This document shows positions 25,637 through 33,897 of a stretch of DNA of 64,000 nt, one piece after another. Below the pieces are notes generated by a model, which did no database searches, was not told the origin of the DNA, and saw only the letters and a program-made list of their open reading frames with translations. This DNA is from Desulfurella acetivorans A63 (GTDB lineage: Bacteria; Campylobacterota_A; Desulfurellia; Desulfurellales; Desulfurellaceae), in contig CP007051.1 of assembly GCA_000517565.1 (NCBI GenBank), positions 434,001-498,000 of the forward strand, written 5' to 3'. A program made the position numbers and the translations under genes. Position 1 is the first letter of the stretch, and each line of letters opens with the position of its first letter.

Positions 25637-26816
25637 CTACAATATTATATTTTTTTTTGTTTTTTTGTTGAGTTTGCCTTATTTGTTAGTAAAAGCTGTA
25701 TCAAGCAAACGTTTTAGATATAAATTTTTTGATAGAATAAACCCAAAACCCATAAAACAAAACGACTATATTTTGATACATCTTGCAAGCTTAGGTGAAG
25801 CAAAAGCTTTTTTAAATATAAAAGAGACAGTTGAAAGTATATTTAAAAAAAAATTACTCTTTAGCGTAACAAGCAATATCGGCTATGATTACCTAAAATC
25901 TCAAGGATTAGAGGTTTTTTTAGCACCTCTTGATTTTAATTTTTTATACAAAAGGTTGTTTAAGCAAAATTTGCCACATTTAGCTATTTTTTTTGAGACA
26001 GAAATTTGGCCATCTTATATTAATTACCTTAAAAAGCATAATACAAGAGTTATTTTGATTAATGCTAGAATGTCTGATAAAAGCTATAAATTTTACCTAA
26101 GATTTAAAGTGTTTTATGAAACTATCTCAAAGTTTGATGTTATAATTGCAAAATCACAAAAAGATATGGAAAAATTTAATAAATTTAATAAGAATGTCAA
26201 ATTTTGTCATAACGTCAAGTACGCTTTAGGAAAAAAAACTTTTGATTATGATTTTTTGCTCACTTTAAAAATGGATAATAAGAAAATTTTTGTTTTTGCA
26301 AGCTTTCATAAACAAGAACTGGAGTTTTTGCAAAAAGCGATAAATGAGGTTTTAAGTTTAGGTTATAGAGTGATTATTGCACCAAGATACATGGAAGATT
26401 TACCACTGTTTGAAAAATTTTTAAAAGGAATTGCTGTAGAATATTCAATGTTGTCAAAATTAAGCGATATAAAAGATTGTGTTTTAGTTGACAGATTTGG
26501 TATTTTGGAAGCCCTTTACTCAATTAGCTCAATGGTGTTTGTTGGCGGTTCTTTGTCAGGCAAGCTAAAAGGTCATAACCCTATTGAGCCAGCAATTTAC
26601 AACAATTTTGTGTTTTGTGGTTTATATATGGATAGTTTTGCTCAAGAAGTTGAGTTTTTAAAAAATTTAGGGTGTTTGACTCAAATAGATAATATTAATA
26701 ATTTAAAAGAACATATACTAAAGATTCAAAACTTGCGTACTTTGAGTTTTGATAAAAAGAAAGAAGAAATTGAAAATTGCTATAAAAGTTTACTATTGAA
26801 ACTTACTCAAGCTTAA
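25629..26816 (+). CDS. waaA: 3-deoxy-D-manno-octulosonic acid transferase
   Basis: Membrane-anchored GT30 transferase that adds Kdo to lipid IVA, 395 aa from the ATG overlapping the msbA stop. An N-terminal hydrophobic helix is followed by IHLASLGEAKAF (the catalytic-base glutamate region), LAIFFETEIWPSYI, RVILINARMSDKSY and VFVGGSLSGKLKGHNPIEPA, all characteristic of KdtA. It is somewhat short for the family (~420) but no key block is missing. It ends the plus-strand envelope cluster and overlaps the end of convergent tonB by 14 bases. Whether it adds one Kdo or two cannot be read from sequence. Confidence 0.94.
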   Translation: MFSYNIIFFFVFLLSLPYLLVKAVSSKRFRYKFFDRINPKPIKQNDYILIHLASLGEAKAFLNIKETVESIFKKKLLFSVTSNIGYDYLKSQGLEVFLAPLDFNFLYKRLFKQNLPHLAIFFETEIWPSYINYLKKHNTRVILINARMSDKSYKFYLRFKVFYETISKFDVIIAKSQKDMEKFNKFNKNVKFCHNVKYALGKKTFDYDFLLTLKMDNKKIFVFASFHKQELEFLQKAINEVLSLGYRVIIAPRYMEDLPLFEKFLKGIAVEYSMLSKLSDIKDCVLVDRFGILEALYSISSMVFVGGSLSGKLKGHNPIEPAIYNNFVFCGLYMDSFAQEVEFLKNLGCLTQIDNINNLKEHILKIQNLRTLSFDKKKEEIENCYKSLLLKLTQA

Positions 26817-27555
26817 ATATTATATTTATCTTTGCATAAAATGGCAGATTAACATTTGTTAATAGTTTTTGAGGAACTGGTGAAGAATTATGTATTATTT
26901 TTATTGCTGCTTTGTTTAAACTATCGTATGGGGATTTGTCCAATATTGAAATATTTTTTAGATAGCCGTTTTTATCAATCAAAAAAACCAGTTTAATTTT
27001 ACCTTCTTCACCTTTAAAAATAGCTTCTTGCGGATAAAATTTATGTTTTTCAATCCAATTTGCAATCTGAGGAGTACTTTGAATGTCAATTGGGTCAGTA
27101 GATGTGTTTGATGGGTTTGCATCATAAGTGGCTGTTTGTGGGTTTTGTATGGGACTTGTTTGGGGTTGACTACCTGATTTGTTTGTTATTGTTTGCGGAA
27201 AGCTTGCATTGTCATTTTGAGCGTTAGCGAAAAATTTCCTATCGTTTTTAAGTGGTAGAGCTTTTTGTGTAATTAATGTGCGATTATGATTGATAGTTTG
27301 ATTTGATATATCGTTTTTTGGTATTTTTTGAAATAAAGATTTTTTTGTATTTTCTGGCTTAATTTGTGTTAAAGTTTGATTAGCTCTTATTGTTTTTTGG
27401 TATTGATTTACATTATAAATATCTACTGTGTATATTTTTGATGTTTTTATATGGTAAAATTTAAAAAGCTGGGCAAAGCCCATGACTATTGCCATATTTA
27501 GCAAAAAAGCTAAAGCCCAGCTTATGGGTTTAGAATGTGTAGTTAAGCGTTGCAT
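26803..27555 (-). CDS. tonB: TonB-like energy transducer
   Basis: Inner-membrane protein that transmits proton-motive force from ExbB/ExbD to TonB-dependent receptors. The ~250-residue product has an N-terminal membrane anchor (ISWALAFLLNMAIVMGFAQLF near residues 11-31), a long low-complexity Gln/Asn/Pro/Ser/Thr-rich periplasmic linker, and a C-terminal TonB domain (IANWIEKHKFYPQEAIFKGE; GKIKLVFLIDKNGYLKNISI; SPYDSLNKAAIKII). The linker lacks the usual Pro-Glu/Pro-Lys repeats. Its start lies within the last codons of btuB (26-base overlap), so it is coupled to that receptor. The GTG two codons upstream (27561) is an alternative start. No exbB/exbD is in the window. Confidence 0.85.
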   Translation of the reverse strand: MQRLTTHSKPISWALAFLLNMAIVMGFAQLFKFYHIKTSKIYTVDIYNVNQYQKTIRANQTLTQIKPENTKKSLFQKIPKNDISNQTINHNRTLITQKALPLKNDRKFFANAQNDNASFPQTITNKSGSQPQTSPIQNPQTATYDANPSNTSTDPIDIQSTPQIANWIEKHKFYPQEAIFKGEEGKIKLVFLIDKNGYLKNISILDKSPYDSLNKAAIKIIHNSSPVPQKLLTNVNLPFYAKINIIFKLE

Positions 27556-29482
27556 AGGCACTGCGCTTTAGTGTTGTGTAACCCCAAACATCTTGGTAGA
27601 ATCTATTAAAAATATTGTAGATAGCAACAGATGCCTTCAGGTCTTTTGTAATGTTATATGCAATATTTGCATCAAATACTGTGTATCTGCCTGTTTGATG
27701 TGTATGAGAATCATTGTCATACCTTGTGCCTATATATCTACCATCTAAGTGGAGTGTTAGGTTTTCTATTGGTGAATAGTTTATATAGCCCGATGTAATG
27801 CTGTATGGTATACGTGCCGACTGCATATTTGTGTTTGGGTTTGTACTGTCTGTATAGGTATAGTTTAGACCTAATTCAATTTGTTTTATTGGTTTTACTT
27901 TTATGTAGGATTCTATACCTGTTGCTACTGTGTTTCCTGGAACGTTTTTATATGTAGACTCCCATGTATTTGGGTTTGTATAGTATTCAATTCTATTTGT
28001 TATTGTTGTTCTAAAGTATGTTGCGCCTAGCAAGACTTTATTGTTAAATAGGTTTTGCATAAATCCTATATCCCAGCTTTTTGATTGCTCTGGTGATAAA
28101 TTTCTATTTCCTCCGCTAAAAAACCTTGCAGGAACGCCGGATGCATAAAGCTCAAATAAAGTAGGTGCTTCAAAACCTGTTGCCCAGTTGGCTTTTAAAA
28201 TTGTGTTTGTAGGTTCAATTAAGTAGCTTGCGCCAAGCTTGTATGTGCCATGGTCTCCAAATGTTTGAAAATGATCCTCTCTAAAAGCTGCTTGAAGGTT
28301 TAAATTACCTATGCTTGGCAAAAATTCAACAAAAGCACCTACATTGTCTCTGTTTTTACTAAAATAACTCGGGTAGTCATAGCTTATTCTATCAACTGTA
28401 TAGTTTAGGCCAGCTACGGTTTTAAAATTTTTACTGAAAACATACTCCAGTTGCAAATCACTTCCATAGCGATAGCCTTTGTAGTTATTGCTGTAAAAGT
28501 CGCTTTGTGGAGCTGGTATAGTAGCCGGATATGGGTAGCTGTAATTATCCTTATAGTATCTTAAGTTTTGAAAATAATAACCATCCAGCTTTAATGTCAG
28601 TTTATCAAAAGTTTTTTGAGCGTAAACTTTTGTAAGGTAGGTTTCGCTATCTTCTCTATAGGATTTGCCTGGATATGTTGTGTTTAACCATGAGCTATTG
28701 TCTGGTTTAAAATATGTTGGACTATACTGATCTAAATAGTTTTGTACTTTTTGTGCATTAATGAGTAAACCAATTTTAAAATCATTTAAATCGTATTCTA
28801 ACCTTGAATTGAAAGCACTTTGGTGATATCCATCCCTTTTGCCTCCATAGGAATATGAATCAGTTTGGGGATTGTAAGAATTGGTTTTTGATGTGCCTGT
28901 CGTGTCAAACCTGGTGCCGTCTAAATAAAAAGAAAAATTGCCAACCTTACCAGAGTAAGATAGGTTTTCTGCGTATGTGCCAAACGAACCATACATTTGA
29001 GTGTAGGTTGCATGAGGTTTACCTTCGCCTTTTTTTGTGATAAAATTTACCACGCCAGCAATTGCATCAGCTCCATATAGCCCGCTTTGAGAGCCCTGAA
29101 CAATCTCAATTCTGCTCAAATTGTAAGGCAAAAGTGAGGACATATCAAACTGCGATTGCATTAAAGATGGATCACCTATATTTACGCCATCCATTAGATA
29201 CTTTGTATAGTAACTTTTAAGTCCTCTCATATAAAAAGAGGTTTGACCACCAAATGGACCATTTGATGAAATTGATATGCCAGGCAAACCAATAAGCGCA
29301 TCTTGCGCAAATACAGAGCCAGAATCTTCAATTTGTTTTTGTGTAACAACTTCAACAAAAGAAGGTGTTTTAGCAATCTGCGTATCCACTTTAGAAGCAG
29401 TTACAACAACATTTTCATCAGCTAAAGCAAAATTACACAAAAATCCCACCAATACAAAACCAACCATTAACTTATACCACAT
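27530..29482 (-). CDS. btuB: TonB-dependent outer-membrane receptor, BtuB-like
   Basis: A 650-residue outer-membrane receptor. It has a signal peptide (LMVGFVLVGFLCNFALA), a TonB-box-like ENVVVTASK just after it, a plug domain (IEDSGSVFAQDALIGLPGIS; MRGLKSYYTKYLMDGVNIGD; SRIEIVQGSQSGLYGADAIAG) and a 22-strand barrel ending in an aromatic strand (SAYATLNYTF). The plug composition fits the BtuB/cobalamin group. The decisive evidence for substrate is the cobalamin riboswitch in its leader. Translation starts at the ATG at 29482, with an AGGAGG site (CCTCCT on the plus strand near 29489). It is co-transcribed with tonB. Confidence 0.9.
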   Translation of the reverse strand: MWYKLMVGFVLVGFLCNFALADENVVVTASKVDTQIAKTPSFVEVVTQKQIEDSGSVFAQDALIGLPGISISSNGPFGGQTSFYMRGLKSYYTKYLMDGVNIGDPSLMQSQFDMSSLLPYNLSRIEIVQGSQSGLYGADAIAGVVNFITKKGEGKPHATYTQMYGSFGTYAENLSYSGKVGNFSFYLDGTRFDTTGTSKTNSYNPQTDSYSYGGKRDGYHQSAFNSRLEYDLNDFKIGLLINAQKVQNYLDQYSPTYFKPDNSSWLNTTYPGKSYREDSETYLTKVYAQKTFDKLTLKLDGYYFQNLRYYKDNYSYPYPATIPAPQSDFYSNNYKGYRYGSDLQLEYVFSKNFKTVAGLNYTVDRISYDYPSYFSKNRDNVGAFVEFLPSIGNLNLQAAFREDHFQTFGDHGTYKLGASYLIEPTNTILKANWATGFEAPTLFELYASGVPARFFSGGNRNLSPEQSKSWDIGFMQNLFNNKVLLGATYFRTTITNRIEYYTNPNTWESTYKNVPGNTVATGIESYIKVKPIKQIELGLNYTYTDSTNPNTNMQSARIPYSITSGYINYSPIENLTLHLDGRYIGTRYDNDSHTHQTGRYTVFDANIAYNITKDLKASVAIYNIFNRFYQDVWGYTTLKRSAYATLNYTF

Positions 29483-29547
29483 ATAAAGCCTCCTATATGA
29501 AATTTTACAATCTTTTTAGCAGAACTCCCGCTGCATAAAAGATACTT

Positions 29548-29697
29548 TTGCTGCAAGTAGGTCTTCCGGCTTAAAGGCTTGTGGCTTAAGGCCTTCCCAC
29601 CAAAGAGGCAGTGGCTGTTTCTTAAGCTTTTTGCCTTAATACGGCTGCGGGTACAGCGAGGGAATCCCACCCTTTCTTCCCTTGAACTTGCAACATT
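29548..29697 (-). promoter_or_regulatory. Cobalamin (AdoCbl-type) riboswitch in the btuB leader
   Basis: Read on the minus strand, this leader carries the class hallmarks in order: GGTGGGATTCCCTCGCTG, then CCCGCAGCCG, then AGCCACTGCC, GGGAAGGC, and AAGCCGGAAGACCTAC. An outer stem can form between GTTGCAAGT at the 5' side and ACTTGCAGC at the 3' side. About 65 bases separate it from the btuB ATG; a GC-rich hairpin (GCAGCGGGAGTTCTGC) lies between and may form part of the expression platform. B12 binding is expected to switch btuB-tonB off. Confidence 0.92.
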
Positions 29698-29700
29698 TCA

Positions 29701-29729
29701 CTTTTAGCATATAGTTAAGTATTTGTCAA
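29701..29729 (-). promoter_or_regulatory. Promoter for the riboswitch-btuB-tonB transcript
   Basis: On the minus strand, TTGACA (29729-29724), a 17-base spacer and TAAAAG (29706-29701). The -35 is perfect, the -10 four of six. It lies just upstream of the riboswitch 5' end. Confidence 0.6.
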
Positions 29730-29768
29730 TTTGTTAATAAAAGTATGAGTTTAAGCGGTATAAAAAGC

Positions 29769-29796
29769 TTGATTAAATATTTAAATTTTATATACT
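29769..29796 (+). promoter_or_regulatory. Promoter for the nadA operon
   Basis: TTGATT, a 16-base spacer and TATACT, ending 16 bases ahead of the nadA ATG. It diverges from the btuB promoter, about 40 bases away. No clear NadR/NrtR-type operator is seen. Confidence 0.65.
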
Positions 29797-29812
29797 AAAT
29801 AGCGAGGTTTTT

Positions 29813-30727
29813 ATGGAAGAAAAAATACAATCTAAAATAACAAGGCTTAAAAAAGAAAAAAATGCTATTATTTTAGCACATTATTATCAAAGAGATGAAG
29901 TGCAGGAATTAGCTGATTTTATTGGTGATTCTTTGGCTTTATCAATAGAAGCTTCCAAAACTGATGCTGATATAATAGTGTTTTGTGGTGTTAAGTTTAT
30001 GGCAGAGACTGCTAAGATTTTATCGCCTCAAAAAAAGGTAATTTTACCAGTTATAGATGCTGGATGTCCTTTGGCTGATATGGCAACAGCCGAAAAAGTG
30101 CTTAATATGAAAAATGAAATTGGTGATGTGAGCATTGTTTCTTACGTTAATACAAATGTAGATGTTAAAATGGTTTCAGATATTTGTTGTACTTCAGCAA
30201 ATGCAATTAATGTTGTAAAAAGTCTGGAAGCCAAAAAGATACTTTTTGTACCAGATAAGCACTTAGGTGAATATGTAAAACAAAATGTAGCAGATAAAGA
30301 GATTTATTTATTTGATGGGTATTGTTTGGTTCATGATAGTTTTAACAAACAAGATATAGAGGATTTGCTTAGTAAACATCCTTATGCTAAAGTATGTGTA
30401 CATCCAGAATCTCCAATGGAGGTTATTGAACTTGCAGATTTTGTAGGATCTACTGCCGGGATTATAAACTATTGCATAAAAAACAATGCAAAAGAGTTTA
30501 TAATAGCAACCGAAAGTGGCATAGTTTTTGAACTTAAAAGACAAGCGCCAGATAAAACTTTTTATACATTAGGTTCGAAATCTATTTGTGCCAATATGAA
30601 AAAAACAACATTAAAAGATGTGTTAAATGCACTTGAAAGAGAAGTTTATGAGATAATTCTTACAGATGAGCAAATTCAAAAAGCAAAGAAGCCAATTGAA
30701 CGCATGATATCCATAAAAAGACAATGA
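29813..30727 (+). CDS. nadA: Quinolinate synthase
   Basis: Iron-sulfur enzyme condensing iminoaspartate with dihydroxyacetone phosphate, 304 aa. Visible family blocks: IILAHYYQRDEVQELADFIG near residue 19, and three cysteines expected to hold the [4Fe-4S] cluster in IVFCGVKFMAE, SDICCTSANA and LGSKSICANMKK. VCVHPESPMEVIELADFVGS is also diagnostic. It heads the NAD operon and overlaps nadC by 4 bases. L-aspartate oxidase (nadB) is absent from the cluster, so iminoaspartate must come from an enzyme elsewhere, for example an aspartate dehydrogenase or a distant nadB. Confidence 0.97.
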   Translation: MEEKIQSKITRLKKEKNAIILAHYYQRDEVQELADFIGDSLALSIEASKTDADIIVFCGVKFMAETAKILSPQKKVILPVIDAGCPLADMATAEKVLNMKNEIGDVSIVSYVNTNVDVKMVSDICCTSANAINVVKSLEAKKILFVPDKHLGEYVKQNVADKEIYLFDGYCLVHDSFNKQDIEDLLSKHPYAKVCVHPESPMEVIELADFVGSTAGIINYCIKNNAKEFIIATESGIVFELKRQAPDKTFYTLGSKSICANMKKTTLKDVLNALEREVYEIILTDEQIQKAKKPIERMISIKRQ

Positions 30728-31551
30728 ACAGATTATTTTTGGAAAATTTACTCAAGTCATATCTATTAGAAGACATTTACTATAGCGATGTAACTACAGA
30801 AAGTATATGTAATGGATCTAAAACAAAAGCATTAATTAAAGCAAAAGAAGATTTTATAGTTGCGGGTTTAATTTTTATAAAACCGATCTTTGATGTTTTA
30901 AAAGAAGAAGCCAAAATTGAGTTTTATGTTCAAGAAGGTCAATTTGTTAAGGCTGGTAGTCATATTGCTGTAATTGAAGCAAAAGATAGTGCATTGCTAC
31001 AGGCAGAAAGGCTTATTTTAAATATCATTGGAAGATTATCAGGTATTGCAACTAAAACTAAATTTTATAGCCACTTGATAAAAGACTATAAAGCTAAAAT
31101 TGTTGAAACAAGAAAGACTACACCAGGCTTTAGATATTTTGAAAAATATGCAGTTCTTGTTGGAGGTGGCTTAAATCACCGCATTGGTTTGTTTGACGCA
31201 ATTCTGATTAAGGATAATCATATAAAAATTGCTGGTAGTATAACAAAAGCAGTAGAACTTGCTAGAAAAACAAACTTTATGAAAAAAATAGAAGTCGAGA
31301 CTTCAAACATTGAAGAAGTAAAAGAAGCTGTATCGTTAAAAGTTGATGTGGTTATGCTTGACAATATGGATGTAGAAACTATACAAAACTGTGTATCAAT
31401 GTTTGCAGGTGAAGTTTTGTTTGAAGCATCTGGCAATGTTAATGAGGATAATATTGTTGAGATTGCAAAAACAGGTGTGGATTTTATATCAAGTGGTTCT
31501 ATAATACATCATGCCGTTTGGGTAGATGTAAATATGAAAATTGGTGTTTAA
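30724..31551 (+). CDS. nadC: Nicotinate-nucleotide pyrophosphorylase (carboxylating)
   Basis: Converts quinolinate and PRPP to nicotinate mononucleotide and CO2; 275 aa. Family signatures include LLKSYLLEDIYYSDVTTES at the N-terminus, NIIGRLSGIATKTK, KIVETRKTTPGFRYFEKYAV with the arginine/lysine substrate ligands near residue 135, GGGLNHRIGLFDAILIKDNH, and DVVMLDNMDVE. It overlaps nadA by 4 bases, and its stop directly abuts the next start. Confidence 0.97.
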   Translation: MNRLFLENLLKSYLLEDIYYSDVTTESICNGSKTKALIKAKEDFIVAGLIFIKPIFDVLKEEAKIEFYVQEGQFVKAGSHIAVIEAKDSALLQAERLILNIIGRLSGIATKTKFYSHLIKDYKAKIVETRKTTPGFRYFEKYAVLVGGGLNHRIGLFDAILIKDNHIKIAGSITKAVELARKTNFMKKIEVETSNIEEVKEAVSLKVDVVMLDNMDVETIQNCVSMFAGEVLFEASGNVNEDNIVEIAKTGVDFISSGSIIHHAVWVDVNMKIGV

Positions 31552-32349
31552 ATGAAAATTGCTATTGCTCAATTCAAGCCAAAACTTGGCAAGGTAAAGG
31601 AAAATTTAGAGCGGATTGAAATTTTTATAGATGAAGCTATAAACAAAAAAAGCGATTTAATTATTTTCCCAGAACTAGCCACAAGCGGGTATGCGCTGCG
31701 TGATTTGGTTAGTTATGCTAGCATAAACTTACAAAACAAAGATTTAAGCAATATTATACAAAAAAGTAATTTTATAGATATTGTGCTGGGCTATGCTCAA
31801 AAAGAAGATAATTTGTACTACAATAGTGCCCTGTATTTATCAGAAGGCCTTATTTTAACAAATAGGAAAAAAGTATACTTGCCAGACTACGGAATGTTTG
31901 AAGAAGCAAGATACTTTGCAAAGGGTGATACACTTGAAACAACTCAAACAAAATTTGGCAAAGTAAATATACTTATATGTGAAGAAGCATTTCATTTAAG
32001 TGTTCACCATTTTGTTGAACAAAGTAAAAGTGATTTGACAATTATCATTTCTGCTTCCCCTTACTGGATTTATGAAAATAAGGCAGATAAAACAAAAATA
32101 TGGGACAATATTTGCAACAATATCTCATCATTAAGCGGCAACTTTGTAATATATGTAAACAGGGTAGGTTTTGAAGATGGCGTGGGTTTTTTTGGTAGTT
32201 CTTTGGTTTATAATCCATTTGGTGCGTGCATATTTAAAGGAGATTTTTTAAAAGAAAATCTGTATATACTTGATTTAGAATTAAGCGATATTGCACACGC
32301 TAAGGAATTTATGCCACTATTAAAGGATAAAAGCTATGGATCCATATAA
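31552..32349 (+). CDS. Carbon-nitrogen hydrolase, probable glutaminase partner of NadE
   Basis: A 265-residue nitrilase-superfamily protein. The Glu-Lys-Cys triad is in place: glutamate in LIIFPELATSGY near residue 44, lysine in NRKKVYLPDYGMFEEARYF near 109, and cysteine in VNILICEEAFH near 146. In glutamine-dependent NAD synthetases this domain is fused N-terminal to NadE and supplies ammonia. Here it is a separate gene starting directly after nadC and overlapping nadE by 14 bases. The LPDYGMFEEARYF block is the one seen in the NadE-fused glutaminase domain. A free omega-amidase role is less likely given context. Confidence 0.82.
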   Translation: MKIAIAQFKPKLGKVKENLERIEIFIDEAINKKSDLIIFPELATSGYALRDLVSYASINLQNKDLSNIIQKSNFIDIVLGYAQKEDNLYYNSALYLSEGLILTNRKKVYLPDYGMFEEARYFAKGDTLETTQTKFGKVNILICEEAFHLSVHHFVEQSKSDLTIIISASPYWIYENKADKTKIWDNICNNISSLSGNFVIYVNRVGFEDGVGFFGSSLVYNPFGACIFKGDFLKENLYILDLELSDIAHAKEFMPLLKDKSYGSI

Positions 32350-33163
32350 AGTATTGGGTTTTGATGAACCTAAAATTGCAGATTATTTAATTGAGTTTTT
32401 AAGGGATGAAATATACAAGGTTGGTTTTGAAAAGGCAGTAATTGGTTTGTCAGGCGGTATTGATTCTGGTTTGGTGGCTTATTTATTGAAAGAAGCTTTA
32501 GGAAAAGAAAATGTATATGCAATTATTCTACCATATAAAACTAGCTCTGCCGAAAGTGTTGATGATGCATTTAAAATAATAAATGAACTTGGCATAAATT
32601 ATAAAAAAATAGATATAACAAAGATGGCTGATAGCTATATTGAAAATAATTTTGATAAAGTAAGGATAGGCAATATTTTAGCTAGACTTAGAATGATAGT
32701 TTTGTTTGATCAAAGTTATGAAACAAATGCACTTGTTGTGGGAACAAGCAATAAAACAGAATTATTGCTTGGTTATGGTACATGGTATGGTGATATGGCA
32801 TCAAGCCTAAACCCAATTGGTGATTTGTACAAAACGCAAGTTAGAATTTTATCAAAATACATGGGAGTGCCTAAATCCATTATTGATAAAAAACCTACTG
32901 CAGATTTATGGGTAGGTCAAAGCGATGAAGAAGAATTGGGTTTTTCTTACGATGAGGCAGATTTGATTTTGTATCACTTATTTGACAAGAGATTGAGCAT
33001 TGATGAAGTGATTAATCTAGGCTTTCGTGAAAACATTGTAAATGGTATATTTGAAAGAGTAAGGAAAAACCAGTTTAAAAGGTTGCCGCCAATCATAGCT
33101 AAAGTTAGTAGAAGAAGCATAAACTGGGATTTCAGATTTTTAAGGGATTGGGGGCAAATATGA
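32336..33163 (+). CDS. nadE: NAD+ synthetase
   Basis: Final step of NAD synthesis: amidates deamido-NAD with ATP; 275 aa, the length of a single-domain synthetase. The PP-loop is VIGLSGGIDSGLVAYLL near residue 36; further blocks are VVGTSNKTELLLGYGTWYGD near 138, NPIGDLYKTQVRILSKYMGVP, and KKPTADLWVGQSDEEELGFSY. Single-domain NadE can use free ammonia, but the adjacent amidase gene suggests a glutamine-fed two-subunit enzyme. It overlaps the amidase gene by 14 bases and the sirtuin gene by 4. Confidence 0.96.
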   Translation: MDPYKVLGFDEPKIADYLIEFLRDEIYKVGFEKAVIGLSGGIDSGLVAYLLKEALGKENVYAIILPYKTSSAESVDDAFKIINELGINYKKIDITKMADSYIENNFDKVRIGNILARLRMIVLFDQSYETNALVVGTSNKTELLLGYGTWYGDMASSLNPIGDLYKTQVRILSKYMGVPKSIIDKKPTADLWVGQSDEEELGFSYDEADLILYHLFDKRLSIDEVINLGFRENIVNGIFERVRKNQFKRLPPIIAKVSRRSINWDFRFLRDWGQI

Positions 33164-33897
33164 GTCAGGTTAAAAGAGCAGCATATTTAATAAAACAATC
33201 AAAATTTACAGTTTGCTTTACTGGTGCTGGAATAAGTGTAGAAAGCGGTGTTCCTTCGTTTAGAGGGGAAGATGGCTTATGGGAAAAGTATGACCCAAGC
33301 CTGTTTGAAATAGATTATTTTTATAAACACCCAGATAAATCCTGGGCATTAATTAACAAAATTTTTTTTGAAGTGCTCAAAGATAAAAAGCCAAACAAAG
33401 CCCATTTTGCGCTTGCAAAGCTTGAAGAATTAGGTTATATAAAAGCCCTAATAACCCAAAATATAGATAATTTACACTATTTAGCAGGCAGCAAAAACAT
33501 CGTTGAATACCACGGTAACTCAAGAATGCTTGTTTGTAGAAACTGCGGTAGAAAATTTAATATAAGCGATTTTGATTTATCAAGCGTTCCATATTGTCCA
33601 TACTGCAAAGTGCCATTGAAGCCTGATTTTATTTTTTTTGGTGAAATGATACAAAAAGAAGTTCAAGAAAAAAGCGAACAATTAATGAATAATTGTGATT
33701 TGTTAATAATTATTGGAACAAGTGGATTAGTTTATCCAGCGGCCTTTTTGCCGCCTATGGCAAAGAAAAAAGGTGCAAAAATTATCGAAATTAACAAAAC
33801 ATTTAGTGAATATACTGATAAGATTGTAGATGTATTTTTAGAAGGTAGTGCTTCGGAAATTTTGGAAGAGATTTTAAGCGAACTTAATGCTCATTGA
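33160..33897 (+). CDS. cobB: NAD-dependent protein deacylase (sirtuin)
   Basis: Sir2-family lysine deacylase, 245 aa from the ATGA start overlapping nadE. Motifs: GAGISVESGVPSFRG near residue 25, TQNIDNLHYLAG near 102, catalytic histidine in VEYHGNSRMLVC, zinc ligands CRNCGRKF and CPYCKVPL, then PDFIFFGEMI and IIGTSGLVYPAAFLP. The sequence lacks the Tyr/Arg pair of class III desuccinylases (it reads DPSLFEIDYFYKHP), so deacetylase-type activity is more likely. Its presence in an NAD operon is sensible because it consumes NAD. It overlaps the next gene by 11 bases. Confidence 0.95.
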   Translation: MSQVKRAAYLIKQSKFTVCFTGAGISVESGVPSFRGEDGLWEKYDPSLFEIDYFYKHPDKSWALINKIFFEVLKDKKPNKAHFALAKLEELGYIKALITQNIDNLHYLAGSKNIVEYHGNSRMLVCRNCGRKFNISDFDLSSVPYCPYCKVPLKPDFIFFGEMIQKEVQEKSEQLMNNCDLLIIIGTSGLVYPAAFLPPMAKKKGAKIIEINKTFSEYTDKIVDVFLEGSASEILEEILSELNAH

